Shown here one piece after another: positions 41,273-50,169 of a stretch of 64,000 nt of DNA. Source of the stretch: an uncultured bacterium (GTDB taxonomy: Bacteria > Planctomycetota > UBA8742 > UBA2392); the NCBI GenBank assembly GCA_938014885.1, contig CALLQI010000005.1, positions 152,823 through 216,822 of the forward strand, given 5' to 3'. The position numbers and the translations under genes are program-made. The notes beneath the pieces are model-generated. The model saw only the letters and a list, made by a program, of their open reading frames with translations, did no database searches and was not told the origin of the DNA. Numbering within the stretch: position 1 is the stretch's first letter; every line of letters starts with the position of its first letter.

Positions 41273-41992
41273 TCAGCTGGCCTTGGCGCGCTCAGCCAAT
41301 GTCTTGGCTGTCACGCGGCGGAAGTAGCGGGCCTCAACGGCTGCGCGCGGGATGTCGGCCCGGTCATAGACTTCGTACAGCTGCAGGTGCGCCTGCAAAC
41401 CGACACTCGATGGCATCAACGCAAAGGGCTTGCTGTCGATGAACAGGTTGGCACGGTCGAATTGCTCTGTGTAAAGCGCGACGCCGCTGCCGAACACGAT
41501 GCCCGCATGCTGCGATTGCTCGTGCAGCGCGGACGGCTTCACCAGCATGTCGCCCGATACGCGGCGGAACTGTCCGCCCGCCGTTTCAAAGCGCGCGGTC
41601 ATGACCTCACCCTGACGCGCGTCTAGCACCGGCCACAGCTCGCGCTTCAGCGCCACATTGAAGCCAGGCGCACCGACGTACTGCAGTGCCATCGCGTCCA
41701 AACTGCCCACGCCCACGACCGGGCGGTCCAGCGCGTGGCCGATGCCGGACGCTGTGCTGAGGCCGATGCGCAAACCGGTGTAGCTGCCGGGGCCGGCGTT
41801 CACGGCGATGACGTCAAGCTGATCGCGGCTGACTTTTGCGGTGTTCAGGCAATTCTCGATGCACTGCATCAGCTCAGCGCCGTGGCGTCGGGGCGCGCTG
41901 ACCAGCGATTCCGCAAGCACGTTGCCGCCGCGCAGCAGGGCCGCGCCGCCGCCGTCGCCCGAGGTTTCGATTACGAGAATCAGGCCTTCCAC
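41273..41992 (-). CDS. tsaB: tRNA threonylcarbamoyladenosine biosynthesis protein TsaB
   Basis: TsaB is the non-catalytic partner of TsaD in t6A37 tRNA modification. ILVIETSGDGGGAALL at the N-terminus and VNAGPGSYTGLRIGLSTASG are family signatures of the ASKHA-fold YeaZ/TsaB proteins. The start is GTG 41992, with CTGGAG 8 bases upstream. The stop of glmM is 3 bases away, so glmM and tsaB form an operon. The 239-aa length is normal. tsaD and tsaE are not in the window. Confidence 0.9.
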   Translation of the reverse strand: MEGLILVIETSGDGGGAALLRGGNVLAESLVSAPRRHGAELMQCIENCLNTAKVSRDQLDVIAVNAGPGSYTGLRIGLSTASGIGHALDRPVVGVGSLDAMALQYVGAPGFNVALKRELWPVLDARQGEVMTARFETAGGQFRRVSGDMLVKPSALHEQSQHAGIVFGSGVALYTEQFDRANLFIDSKPFALMPSSVGLQAHLQLYEVYDRADIPRAAVEARYFRRVTAKTLAERAKAS

Positions 41993-41995
41993 GTG

Positions 41996-43624
41996 TTACT
42001 CCAGATCAGCACGGGCGGCTTTCTCCAGCTTGCCCAGCGCGGTTTTCAGCGCGGCCTCGTCAGGAGCCTCAACCATGATCCGCAACAGCGGCTCGGTGCC
42101 CGAATATCGCAGGTTGACGCGGCCGCGGCCCGCAAGCGCAGCCTCCACTTCGGACCGCGCGGCCGCAAGGCGCTTGAGGCCTGCCAGCGGCGGCTTGGCG
42201 GCACTGGGCACGTTCACAATCTCCTGCGGGAACTTGGTCAGCGTGCACAGCGCAGACAGCGGCTTGCCGGTGTCGAGCATGACTTCAATGACGCGCAGCG
42301 CTGTGTACAAGCCGTCGCCGGCCACGTTGCCTTCGTCGCTGATGATGATGTGGCCGCTTTGTTCACCGCCGAGCACCGCGCCCAGTTCATGCATGCGGGC
42401 ACTGACGTAGCGGTCGCCGACATCGGTGCGCTCGGTTCTGATGCCAAGCCCGGTCAGCGCTTCTTCAAGACCCAGGTTGGCCATGGTGGTGGTGACGACA
42501 GTGTTGGCCTTGAGCACACCGCGGGCCTTCATGTCGGCGGCCAGCAGCGCCAGCAGGTAGTCGCCGTCGCGCACGGTGCCGGTTTCATCGATCAGGATGC
42601 AGCGGTCGCCGTCGCCGTCGAAGCAGACCCCGAGATCGGCCTTGAGTTCGCGCACTGCACGTGCGCAACCCTCCGGGTGCAGGCTGCCGCAATCCACATT
42701 GATCAGGTTGTGCGTGTCAGGGTGTGACGGGCTTGCGGCGTTCATGAACACGATGTCGAGCGCGTTCTCGCTGCCTTCTTCTCCGGCGCTGAGGCTTGTG
42801 CCCACGCGGTACTCCGGCACGGTCTTGCCGAACGCCAGGCTGTGCGCAAGCCGCGACAGGATTTGCAAGTCGATGCTGCGCGCGCCGTAGGCGCAATCAA
42901 ACACCACGGTCAGCGGGCGTTCGCGCAGCGAGGCAAAGCTCTTGCGGAAGGTCTTGATGATGTATTCTTCATAATGGCGCTCGCGGCCGAGCTGCAGCCA
43001 TCCGAATCGCCCGAGTTTTGGCTCCGCGACGCCGGTCGTGCCGCCGCTGAGCACCGCCTGTTCAATCTGGCGCTCGACGGCCTCAGGCAGTTTGCGGCCG
43101 TCCTTGCCGAACACCTTGATGCCGTTGTCGGCGGATTCGTTGTGGCTGGCGGTGACGACAATGCCCGCGTCGAAGGGCCCGTGGCCGGTAAGGAAAGCGA
43201 CCTCCGGCGTGCTCATCATGCCGGGCCAGTGCACGTCGCAGCATTCAGCGCACAGGCCGGCCGCCAAAGCGGTACCGACCATGTCGGCGCTGGGGCGCGG
43301 GTCGACGCCCAGAAGCACACTGGGGCGCTTGCCCTTGGTCTGCGAAGCCAGCCAGGCGCCAACGGCGCGGCCGAGCGCGAGAATCCGCTCCGGCGTGAGT
43401 GCGGCACTTCCTGCACGGGCGCGCACGCCATCGGTGCCGAACAGTCGTACAGTTGTGGTGCCGCCGGATGCCGCGCGAGGCTGAGACTTGGCCGGGGACG
43501 CGGCCTTCTTCGCCACCGGTTTGCGCGCCGGTTTAGCCGCCTTCTTCGCCGGTTGCTTGGACGGCTTTTTCGGCCGCGACTTTGGCGACGACTTGCTCAA
43601 CCGCTTCTTGGGCTTCTTTGGCAC
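41996..43624 (-). CDS. glmM: Phosphoglucosamine mutase with Lys/Pro/Ala-rich N-terminal tail
   Basis: GlmM interconverts glucosamine-6-P and glucosamine-1-P for UDP-GlcNAc synthesis. The core starts at VRLFGTDGVRARAG and has the phosphoserine loop VVTASHNES, the metal loop CFDGDGDRCILID, the sugar loop GGEQSGHIII and the phosphate-binding RYSGTEPLLRIMVE. Before the core there are about 60 extra residues made almost only of K, P, A, S and R (KKPKKRLSKSSPK, KKAAKPARKPVAKKA), like histone-H1-type tails. GTG 43624 follows AGGGGA at 7 bases, so the tail is probably translated. Confidence 0.92.
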   Translation of the reverse strand: MPKKPKKRLSKSSPKSRPKKPSKQPAKKAAKPARKPVAKKAASPAKSQPRAASGGTTTVRLFGTDGVRARAGSAALTPERILALGRAVGAWLASQTKGKRPSVLLGVDPRPSADMVGTALAAGLCAECCDVHWPGMMSTPEVAFLTGHGPFDAGIVVTASHNESADNGIKVFGKDGRKLPEAVERQIEQAVLSGGTTGVAEPKLGRFGWLQLGRERHYEEYIIKTFRKSFASLRERPLTVVFDCAYGARSIDLQILSRLAHSLAFGKTVPEYRVGTSLSAGEEGSENALDIVFMNAASPSHPDTHNLINVDCGSLHPEGCARAVRELKADLGVCFDGDGDRCILIDETGTVRDGDYLLALLAADMKARGVLKANTVVTTTMANLGLEEALTGLGIRTERTDVGDRYVSARMHELGAVLGGEQSGHIIISDEGNVAGDGLYTALRVIEVMLDTGKPLSALCTLTKFPQEIVNVPSAAKPPLAGLKRLAAARSEVEAALAGRGRVNLRYSGTEPLLRIMVEAPDEAALKTALGKLEKAARADLE

Positions 43625-43705
43625 AGACGGTTCCCCTGGTGGCACTTCGCGGGCTGCTGCTCACCACGGACGCGAGTTTGCGTAGGCCCCGCCGCACGGT
43701 CAAGG

Positions 43706-45172
43706 CTAGCGCTGCCGGCGCGAGGCCGGCACCAGCACAAGCACCTCTTCGGGCGCGGTCTCTGGAAGTTCTTCGCCGCGCTCGACGCAGGTCACAAGGC
43801 CGATCTTCACGCCGGGGCTCAGGGCTTCAAGCTTCTCGGGTACACCAAGGCCGCCCCCGCTGTGGAACCCGCCGTTGATGTGCAGCACGCGGCCCTTCGG
43901 ATTCGCCTTCAGCCAGTCGGCAATGCTTTCGGCCATCGTGTCGTCCTTGATGCACTGGGCTGCGTACATGCGCTCAAGATTGTCGTTGTGGCCGTCAGAG
44001 CCCCCCATCAGGTCCATGAATTTGTTGCGATATGCGCCGGCGTCAGCCTTCAGCTCACGCGCGCTCCAGCTCTTTTCTTCTTCGGTGAACGTGTCCAGAC
44101 ACTCGACGCCTTCCTTGAAAACGCGGCTGGCCAGACGGCGTGGGATGTTGCCCGCGATCACCGGGATCTTGTTGGCCTTGCAGAACTCAATCAGCGGCCG
44201 GTAGTCAGCGTAGTTGGGCCAGGGGCGCGAGTTCTTCAGGAACTCGGCCTCGGTGATTTCGCCCTTGAGGTAGCGGTCCAGCACCGGCTGCACGTCGCGC
44301 TCGAACTGCTCGGTGCTGAGTGCCAGTTCGCGCCGGTCATTCTTCATCGCGCGCAGCATTTCCAGTTGCAGGCGGTGGGCGCCGGGGTTGCCGTGCAGCT
44401 CCCCCACCATCACCACGTTGCATGCGCGGAAGCGGCCGGCCAGCCCTTCGCCGGTTTCGCCGCTGGGCTTGCCTTCGGTCAGCGCTTCGTAGCCGCGGAT
44501 GTGCCGGCGCAACACAAGCAGCCGGTCGTCGAAGGAATCGAAGTGACCGCCGCTTCGGATCACGCGCGTGCCGATGCCGAACATGCCGGTGAGGGCCAGC
44601 TGCTCGCGCTCAAACTCGGCATCTGAGCGCGGGTGCAGCAGCACGTCCACGCCCATGCGCTGGAAAGCGTGTTCGCGCTCAAGCGACATCGACGGCGGGT
44701 CGATCATCGCGATGCCGGGGGCGACGCCTTCGCCGGTGCCTGCAAGACGCAGCACGTCGTTGCACGATTCAAAGGCACCCAGCACCACCAGACGCGAGTT
44801 GGCGTCGTCGAAAGAGAGCTTCTTCTTCAATGTGGCCAATGCAGTGCGCTGCGCAACCAGCCGCAGCGTGGCCTTCTCGGCTTCCGTGGCCACGGTGTCG
44901 TCTGAAAGCGTTACGCTCAGTACGGCCACGGCCGTGGTGTCATCCAGCACTTTGCGCATGCTGCGCAGCATGGCGGCCGCGTCCACGCCGCCGCCGGGGA
45001 AGCCAACCCACAGCTCGCGCATCGTGGCAACCGGATGATACAGCGCGCGGCCGCTGACGGTCTGGTCCACCTTAATCTCAAGCGGCTTCATCGCCTCCGG
45101 GTCCTGCGCGCGGGCGGGGACGATCGCAGCCAATGCAAGCAGCAGGACTGAAGCAAACAGTGTGCGTGTCAT
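43706..45172 (-). CDS. Exported ChaN/Tiki-superfamily protein with extra N-terminal domain
   Basis: The 488-aa product from ATG 45172 has a cleavable signal (MTRTLFASVLLLALAAIVPARA). The C-terminal half is a ChaN-like (haem-binding uptake, Tiki superfamily) domain: NVVMVGELHGNPGAHRLQLE, ALSTEQFERDVQPVLDRYL, and VIAGNIPRRLASRV then HINGGFHSGGGLG. The two GELH and GGFH motifs carry the conserved acid and histidines. The N-terminal 250 residues are unfamiliar. Family members bind haem or act as metalloproteases; which applies here is unknown. Followed by glmM 81 bases on. Confidence 0.8.
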   Translation of the reverse strand: MTRTLFASVLLLALAAIVPARAQDPEAMKPLEIKVDQTVSGRALYHPVATMRELWVGFPGGGVDAAAMLRSMRKVLDDTTAVAVLSVTLSDDTVATEAEKATLRLVAQRTALATLKKKLSFDDANSRLVVLGAFESCNDVLRLAGTGEGVAPGIAMIDPPSMSLEREHAFQRMGVDVLLHPRSDAEFEREQLALTGMFGIGTRVIRSGGHFDSFDDRLLVLRRHIRGYEALTEGKPSGETGEGLAGRFRACNVVMVGELHGNPGAHRLQLEMLRAMKNDRRELALSTEQFERDVQPVLDRYLKGEITEAEFLKNSRPWPNYADYRPLIEFCKANKIPVIAGNIPRRLASRVFKEGVECLDTFTEEEKSWSARELKADAGAYRNKFMDLMGGSDGHNDNLERMYAAQCIKDDTMAESIADWLKANPKGRVLHINGGFHSGGGLGVPEKLEALSPGVKIGLVTCVERGEELPETAPEEVLVLVPASRRQR

Positions 45173-45277
45173 GGGTTCTCTCACTTCCGTGCGCGGGGCA
45201 ACGCAACTTTGTCCAAAGATCGCCCCGGGTGCATACCGAAATAACGAAGCGCGCGCAACGCGCACCGGAGTGTCCCT

Positions 45278-46477
45278 GTGAAGCACACGCTACGCAACAT
45301 GTATCTGCTGAATGTGCTGGCCCTGGTCGGCATCGGCGTAGTGATGGTGTTCAGCAGCAGCGCGATTCGCGTGGTACCCGGGGCCGAAGTGGACCCCTTC
45401 GTATTCATCAAGCGCCACCTGATGTTCCTTGGCGCCGGGATCGGCGCCATGGCGTTGATTTCGCGCATCAACCATGAGTGGTGGCAGCGCATGGCCAAGC
45501 CGCTGTACCTGCTGGGCATGGTGCTGCTGGTGTTGACGCTGATTCCCGGCATCGGCACCGAGTTCAACGGTGCGCGGCGCTGGCTGCGATTTGGCGGCTT
45601 CGGCATTCAGCCCAGCGACTTCGCCAAGCTGGCCCTGCTGGTGGCCGCTGCGGCGTACGCCACGATCCGCCGCAATGAGCTTGGCAGCATCCGCCGCGGA
45701 TTCATGCCGGCATGCTTCTTTGTCGGCATCTATTGCGTACTGACCATGGCGCAGCCGGACTTCGGCACCAGCCTGTTCCTGGGCGCGTCCTCCTTCCTTG
45801 TGCTGCTAAGCGGCGGCCTGCGCATCAAACACCTGGCGCTCGTCGGGATCGTGATGCTGCCTCTGGCCAGCCTTGTCATGTACAGCAAGTTCGACCACAT
45901 CCAAAGCCGCGTGCTGACCTTCCTTGAGCCAGAACGCGACCCCCAGGGTGCCGGCCACCAGGTCAAGCAATCGCTGATCGCCATCGGCAGCGGCGGCATG
46001 GAAGGCCAGGGGCTCGGTCGCAGCACACAAAAGCTGTACTACCTGCCTGAGCAAGAGACCGACTTCATCTTCGCGGTCCTGGCTGAAGAAACGGGCTTCC
46101 TGGGTTCAGCCCTGACGCTGGGCCTGTTCATGAGCCTGCTGATGCTCGGCATTGCGATTGCCCGGCGCTCGCCAGATCGCTTTGGCAGCCTGCTGGCGAT
46201 CGGAATCACGGGCGCAGTGGCGCTGCAGGCGGCGATCAACGTTGCAGTAGTTACGGCCAGTGTGCCCACCAAGGGCATCGGCCTTCCCTTCATCAGCTTT
46301 GGCGGCAGCAGCTGCTTCTTCTATCTGTGCGCGATCGGGATTGTCCTCAGTGTGGCACGCAAATGCGTGTCTTCTGAAGAAGCCCTGGGGCTGGCACAGC
46401 AGGAAGTCTCCGGTGCCCGGCTGGCTGAGAGTGCGCGGGTCAGTGCCCGTGCACGACGCATCAAGGCAGCAGTCTAG
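45278..46477 (+). CDS. ftsW: Peptidoglycan glycosyltransferase FtsW/RodA (SEDS family)
   Basis: This 399-aa, roughly ten-TM SEDS protein polymerises lipid II at the division site. Landmarks are GARRWLRFGGFGIQPSDFAK, QPDFGTSLFL, LPEQETDFIFAVLAEETGF and the end motif PTKGIGLPFISFGGSS. The start is GTG 45278 with CCGGAG 8 bases upstream. As the first gene before murG-murC-murB-ddl-ftsQ it is called ftsW rather than rodA. It is divergent from the ChaN-like gene. Confidence 0.93.
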   Translation: MKHTLRNMYLLNVLALVGIGVVMVFSSSAIRVVPGAEVDPFVFIKRHLMFLGAGIGAMALISRINHEWWQRMAKPLYLLGMVLLVLTLIPGIGTEFNGARRWLRFGGFGIQPSDFAKLALLVAAAAYATIRRNELGSIRRGFMPACFFVGIYCVLTMAQPDFGTSLFLGASSFLVLLSGGLRIKHLALVGIVMLPLASLVMYSKFDHIQSRVLTFLEPERDPQGAGHQVKQSLIAIGSGGMEGQGLGRSTQKLYYLPEQETDFIFAVLAEETGFLGSALTLGLFMSLLMLGIAIARRSPDRFGSLLAIGITGAVALQAAINVAVVTASVPTKGIGLPFISFGGSSCFFYLCAIGIVLSVARKCVSSEEALGLAQQEVSGARLAESARVSARARRIKAAV

Positions 46478-46552
46478 TCTCACCTTTCCCATGGGCTTGT
46501 GGCGGTAGCGATTGCTGAGCAGGCCGCCCCGGGCTCATGTATCCAGCGAGCG

Positions 46553-46594
46553 CGGGTACACGAACTAACGTCCGTCTGTCGGTGTACCCGCGTC
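46553..46594. promoter_or_regulatory. Perfect 11-bp inverted repeat in the ftsW-murG gap
   Basis: CGCGGGTACAC (46553-46563) and GTGTACCCGCG (46584-46594) are perfect inverted copies 20 bases apart. The second arm ends 7 bases before the GGGAG of murG. There is no T-tract, so a leader hairpin or operator that affects murG expression is more likely than a terminator. Confidence 0.5.
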
Positions 46595-46610
46595 GCAAAA
46601 GGGAGCAGCC

Positions 46611-47753
46611 ATGACAACCCCGAAACTCGCCATCGCCGGCGGCGGTACCGGCGGCCACATCGCCCCGGCCCTGGCCCTCGCCGAAGAGTTCATCGCCCGC
46701 TTCGGCCCCGGCAGCGTCCACTTCCTTTGTGGCGGCAACGAGCTTGAGCGCGGCATGCTCAGCCACGCCGGCCACGACTTCACAACGCTTCCGATCAGCC
46801 GCCCCACGGGCACCCTGCGCAGCAAAGCCACCACCGTCATAACCACGGCGATGGCAGTGCCCGCCGCGCGCCGCGCGCTGAAGAATTTCAGTGCCACGAT
46901 GCTCGCCTGCGTGGGCGGATACGCTTCCCTACCCGGTGCCATGGCAGCAAGCCTGCTGCGGCTGCCGGTATTCCTGCTGGAAAGCAACGCCGTGCCGGGC
47001 AAGGTCACGCGTCACGTTTCGCGCTTCGCCAAGGTTTGCTACGCGCACATGCCAATGACGCGTTCGCTGGATTGCCCCGTAGAAGTGCGCGGCAACCCGG
47101 TACGCGCCAGCTTCCTCGACACCGTGGACAAAGCGGCTGCCAGGCGCGCGCTGGGCCTGGACCCGCGAGTGCCCACACTGCTTGTGATCGGCGGCAGCCA
47201 GGGTGCCGGTGCCCTGAACGACGCGATTCTCAGCGCCGCGCCCACCCTCAAGAGCCTGCCGGGAGGCATCCAGATCCTGCATCTTACGGGTCCCGACGAC
47301 CTCGAGCGCGCCAACTGGGCTTACCGTGAGGCCGGCATCGCCAGCCGCACGGCCGCATTCACCCATAACACAGCAACGTGGATGGCTGCCAGCGACGTGG
47401 CCCTCACACGATCGGGTGCGGGAACAATCTCGGAGCTGCTTACGCTGGGCGTGCCCGGGCTGTACGTGCCCTACCCGCACGCGGCCGACGACCACCAGTT
47501 GGCAAACGCCCGCTGGGTCGCCTCCAACGGCGCTGGCGTAGTCCTGGCCCAGGACGCATTGGACGCACCGCGCCTGCGCGAGGCCCTGCTGCACCTGCTG
47601 CCGGGGTCAGAGCAGCGCGAGCCCGCCGTAAAGGCCGCACTGGCACTTTCGCGTCCCTTCGCCTGCGGGGACATCCTGGACGCGATGCTGGCCCAGATGG
47701 GATTCAGTGACGGGCTGGATTCTGCCGATCAGAACCACCGGGCGGCTGCTTAG
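46611..47753 (+). CDS. murG: UDP-GlcNAc:lipid I N-acetylglucosaminyltransferase
   Basis: MurG makes lipid II on the cytoplasmic face of the membrane. The N-terminal G-loop is AGGGTGGHIAPALALAEEF. The second glycine loop is VIGGSQGAGALNDAI. The UDP-GlcNAc site reads TRSGAGTISELLTLGVPG followed by VPYPHAADDHQLANA. At 380 aa it is slightly longer than E. coli MurG. GGGAG lies 6 bases before the ATG. The stop codon overlaps a GTG frame leading into murC; the real murC start is 21 bases on. Confidence 0.96.
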   Translation: MTTPKLAIAGGGTGGHIAPALALAEEFIARFGPGSVHFLCGGNELERGMLSHAGHDFTTLPISRPTGTLRSKATTVITTAMAVPAARRALKNFSATMLACVGGYASLPGAMAASLLRLPVFLLESNAVPGKVTRHVSRFAKVCYAHMPMTRSLDCPVEVRGNPVRASFLDTVDKAAARRALGLDPRVPTLLVIGGSQGAGALNDAILSAAPTLKSLPGGIQILHLTGPDDLERANWAYREAGIASRTAAFTHNTATWMAASDVALTRSGAGTISELLTLGVPGLYVPYPHAADDHQLANARWVASNGAGVVLAQDALDAPRLREALLHLLPGSEQREPAVKAALALSRPFACGDILDAMLAQMGFSDGLDSADQNHRAAA

Positions 47754-47773
47754 TGCACGCCCGGGAGGAAGCC

Positions 47774-49204
47774 GTGAAACTTTCCCATGTTCGTAACGCC
47801 CACTTTGTGGGTATCGGCGGCGCAGGCGTCAGCGGCCTTGCCCGCATCGCTATTGAGGCCGGGGTTGCCGTCACCGGCTCAGACCTGACCGCCAACGCCC
47901 TGACTGCCGAGCTGCAGCGCAAGGGCGCGGTCATCCACACCGAACACAAGGCCGAAAACATCGGCCCGGACTGCACCCTAGTCATCATCAGCGCAGCCGT
48001 GAAGCCAAGCAACCCCGAGTACCGCGAGGCCGAACGCCGGGGCATCCGCATCATGAAGTACGCCGAAGCACTGGGCGAGCTGACCCGCAACCACACCAAC
48101 CTGTGCGTCGCCGGCACCCACGGCAAGACCACCACCACCGCGATGCTGGCGCAGATCCTGCATGAAAACGGCAAGAAGCCGGGCTGGGTCGTTGGTGGCG
48201 AGCCTGCCAGTCTGCCAGCGGCAAGCGCCGCCGGCCGCGGTGTGCAGTTCGTTCTGGAAAGCTGCGAGTACGACCGCAGCTTCCTGAGGCTGAACCCCAG
48301 CGTTGTCGTGCTGAACAACGTTGAGCTGGACCATATGGACGTCTACGGCGACCTGGACGGCTGCACGCAGGGCTTTCTTGAGTTCGTGCGCCGCCTGCCG
48401 CCCCGTGGGACGCTGTTCTTCAACGCAGACGACGAACGCTGCGCCGAGATTGCCCGCAAGGCCGGCTGCCTGACCGTCGGCTTTGGCGAAGGCACCGGTG
48501 CTACTTGGAGACTGGCTGAACTTGACATGTCAACCGGGTTCGCCCGCGCCCAGGTGATCTATCGCGGCATGCGCGTTGGCGCAATGCAGATGGAAGTACC
48601 CGGCAAAGTAAACGCGATCAACGCATTGGGTGCGCTGGCCGCTGCCAACTGGGCGGGTGTGCCGGCAGGCAAGGCGCTGGCCTCGCTGCGCAATTTCGCC
48701 GGTACCAAGCGGCGCTTCGAAGTCCTAGGAAGCATCGGCGGCGTTCCGCTGGTCGACGACTACGCCCACCATCCGACCGCCGTGAAGCAGCTGCTAGAGA
48801 CCGCGCGCGCCACCTTCGTGAACCGCCGCATTGTGGCCGTGTTCCAGGCACACCAGTACCAACGCCTGTTCACGTTCTTTGACGAATTCGCGTCGCTGCT
48901 GACCAAGGCGGATCGCGTGCTGATCGCCCGCACCTACGCCGCCCGCGAGGAAGGTGTCGTGCCCGGTGAGCCGGAAGAACGCCTGGCCCGAACCCTTCGC
49001 GCCGCGCACACGGACGCCTTCAGCTACGGTGATTTCAGCAGCATCGTGCAGGACCTTAGCCTCAAGCTGTCCCCCACCGACGTGGTGCTGTTCATCGGCG
49101 CCGGCGACGTGAACCTGATCGCCACCGAGCTGCTGGCCCGGCGCGAGTACATCAGCACCCGGCTGCGTGCCATCCGGCCACTGGTGCCCGCGGAGGCTGC
49201 ATGA
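47774..49204 (+). CDS. murC: UDP-N-acetylmuramate--L-alanine ligase
   Basis: MurC adds the first amino acid of the stem peptide. HFVGIGGAGVSGLARIA is the N-terminal UDP-binding loop, AGTHGKTTTTAML the ATP-binding P-loop, and LDHMDVYGDLDG the metal/ATP region; DDYAHHPTAV is the typical C-domain motif. I choose GTG 47774 because GGAGGAA lies directly upstream at 5 bases and the product then starts just before the glycine loop. A GTG at 47753 would add seven residues. The stop overlaps murB (ATGA). Confidence 0.96.
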   Translation: MKLSHVRNAHFVGIGGAGVSGLARIAIEAGVAVTGSDLTANALTAELQRKGAVIHTEHKAENIGPDCTLVIISAAVKPSNPEYREAERRGIRIMKYAEALGELTRNHTNLCVAGTHGKTTTTAMLAQILHENGKKPGWVVGGEPASLPAASAAGRGVQFVLESCEYDRSFLRLNPSVVVLNNVELDHMDVYGDLDGCTQGFLEFVRRLPPRGTLFFNADDERCAEIARKAGCLTVGFGEGTGATWRLAELDMSTGFARAQVIYRGMRVGAMQMEVPGKVNAINALGALAAANWAGVPAGKALASLRNFAGTKRRFEVLGSIGGVPLVDDYAHHPTAVKQLLETARATFVNRRIVAVFQAHQYQRLFTFFDEFASLLTKADRVLIARTYAAREEGVVPGEPEERLARTLRAAHTDAFSYGDFSSIVQDLSLKLSPTDVVLFIGAGDVNLIATELLARREYISTRLRAIRPLVPAEAA

Positions 49205-50112
49205 ACGCGACGCTCGCAGCCAACCCGTTTCCCCGGCGCATGCATGACCGCGTACAGGCCAACTATCCGCTGGCATCGCTGACCACGCTGCGTATCGGCG
49301 GCCCGGCCCAGTGGTTCGTGCGCGCGCAAACGCTGCGCGACGTAGCCGACACCGTGCAGATATCGCGCGAGCGTGGCCTGCCCCTGCGTGTGCTGGGCGG
49401 CGGCAGCAACCTCCTGATCGCCGATGAAGGCGTCAGCGGCATCGTGCTGTGCCTGCACGGCATGAAGCAGCTGCGTATGTTCGGCCACCACGTGCAAGTG
49501 CAGGCGGGTGCCAGCCTGGCCGGCCTGGTTGCGCGCTGCGCAGCCAGCGGCATTGCGGGTCCGGAAGGTCTCGCCGGCATCCCCGGCAACGTGGGCGGTG
49601 CCCTGGCCATGAATGCCGGCGGCCGCTATGCCGAGATCGCTGACTTTGTTGAACGGGTGGTGTGGATCAACCCCGATGGCGAAGTGGAAAGCCTGTACCG
49701 CGAAGAAATCGACTTCGCCTACCGCATCAGCAGCCTGCGCGCGGGCGTGATCATCGAAGCCGTGCTCAAAGGCGTGCCCGGCGATCGCGAAAAGCTGTTT
49801 GCCCGCAGCCGTGAAATCATGGCCGAGAAGCTGGCCGTGCAACCTTATTCGGAATTCAGTGCAGGATGTGCCTTCAAGAATCCGAAAGGTGAGAGTGCGG
49901 GTCGCCTCATCGACCAGGCCGGATGCAAAGGCCTGAGTATCGGTGGCGCAAAAGTGTCAGACCGGCACGGCAACTTCTTTGTCAACAGCGGCAACGCCCG
50001 GGCCAGTGAACTGCGGGCGCTGCTGCAACAGGTGCAACAGCGTGTCGCCGAAGTACACGGCATCGCGCTGCAGACAGAAATCCAGATATGGCCGCCGGCA
50101 AAGGCGGCCTGA
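49201..50112 (+). CDS. murB: UDP-N-acetylenolpyruvoylglucosamine reductase
   Basis: MurB reduces the enolpyruvyl group to give UDP-MurNAc, using FAD and NADPH. FAD-binding landmarks are TLRIGGPAQWFV, LGGGSNLLIADEGVSG and GLAGIPGNVGGALAMNAGG. The catalytic-site motif reads FSAGCAFKNPKGESAGRLID, with Cys where E. coli MurB has the proton-donating Ser; this Cys form occurs in other MurBs. Absence of the Tyr-loop insertion and 303-aa length point to a type II MurB. Overlaps murC by 4 bases. Confidence 0.96.
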   Translation: MNATLAANPFPRRMHDRVQANYPLASLTTLRIGGPAQWFVRAQTLRDVADTVQISRERGLPLRVLGGGSNLLIADEGVSGIVLCLHGMKQLRMFGHHVQVQAGASLAGLVARCAASGIAGPEGLAGIPGNVGGALAMNAGGRYAEIADFVERVVWINPDGEVESLYREEIDFAYRISSLRAGVIIEAVLKGVPGDREKLFARSREIMAEKLAVQPYSEFSAGCAFKNPKGESAGRLIDQAGCKGLSIGGAKVSDRHGNFFVNSGNARASELRALLQQVQQRVAEVHGIALQTEIQIWPPAKAA

Positions 50113-50169
50113 GAACACCAGTCGGGCCGATGCCCGCACCAACCGCCCCAAGGGGCAAAGGAAAGAGTC

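Noticed and set aside
45173..45277. Promoter TTGTCC-N17-CATACC upstream of ftsW
   Set aside because: The -10 hexamer is too poor to claim; reported only as considered.
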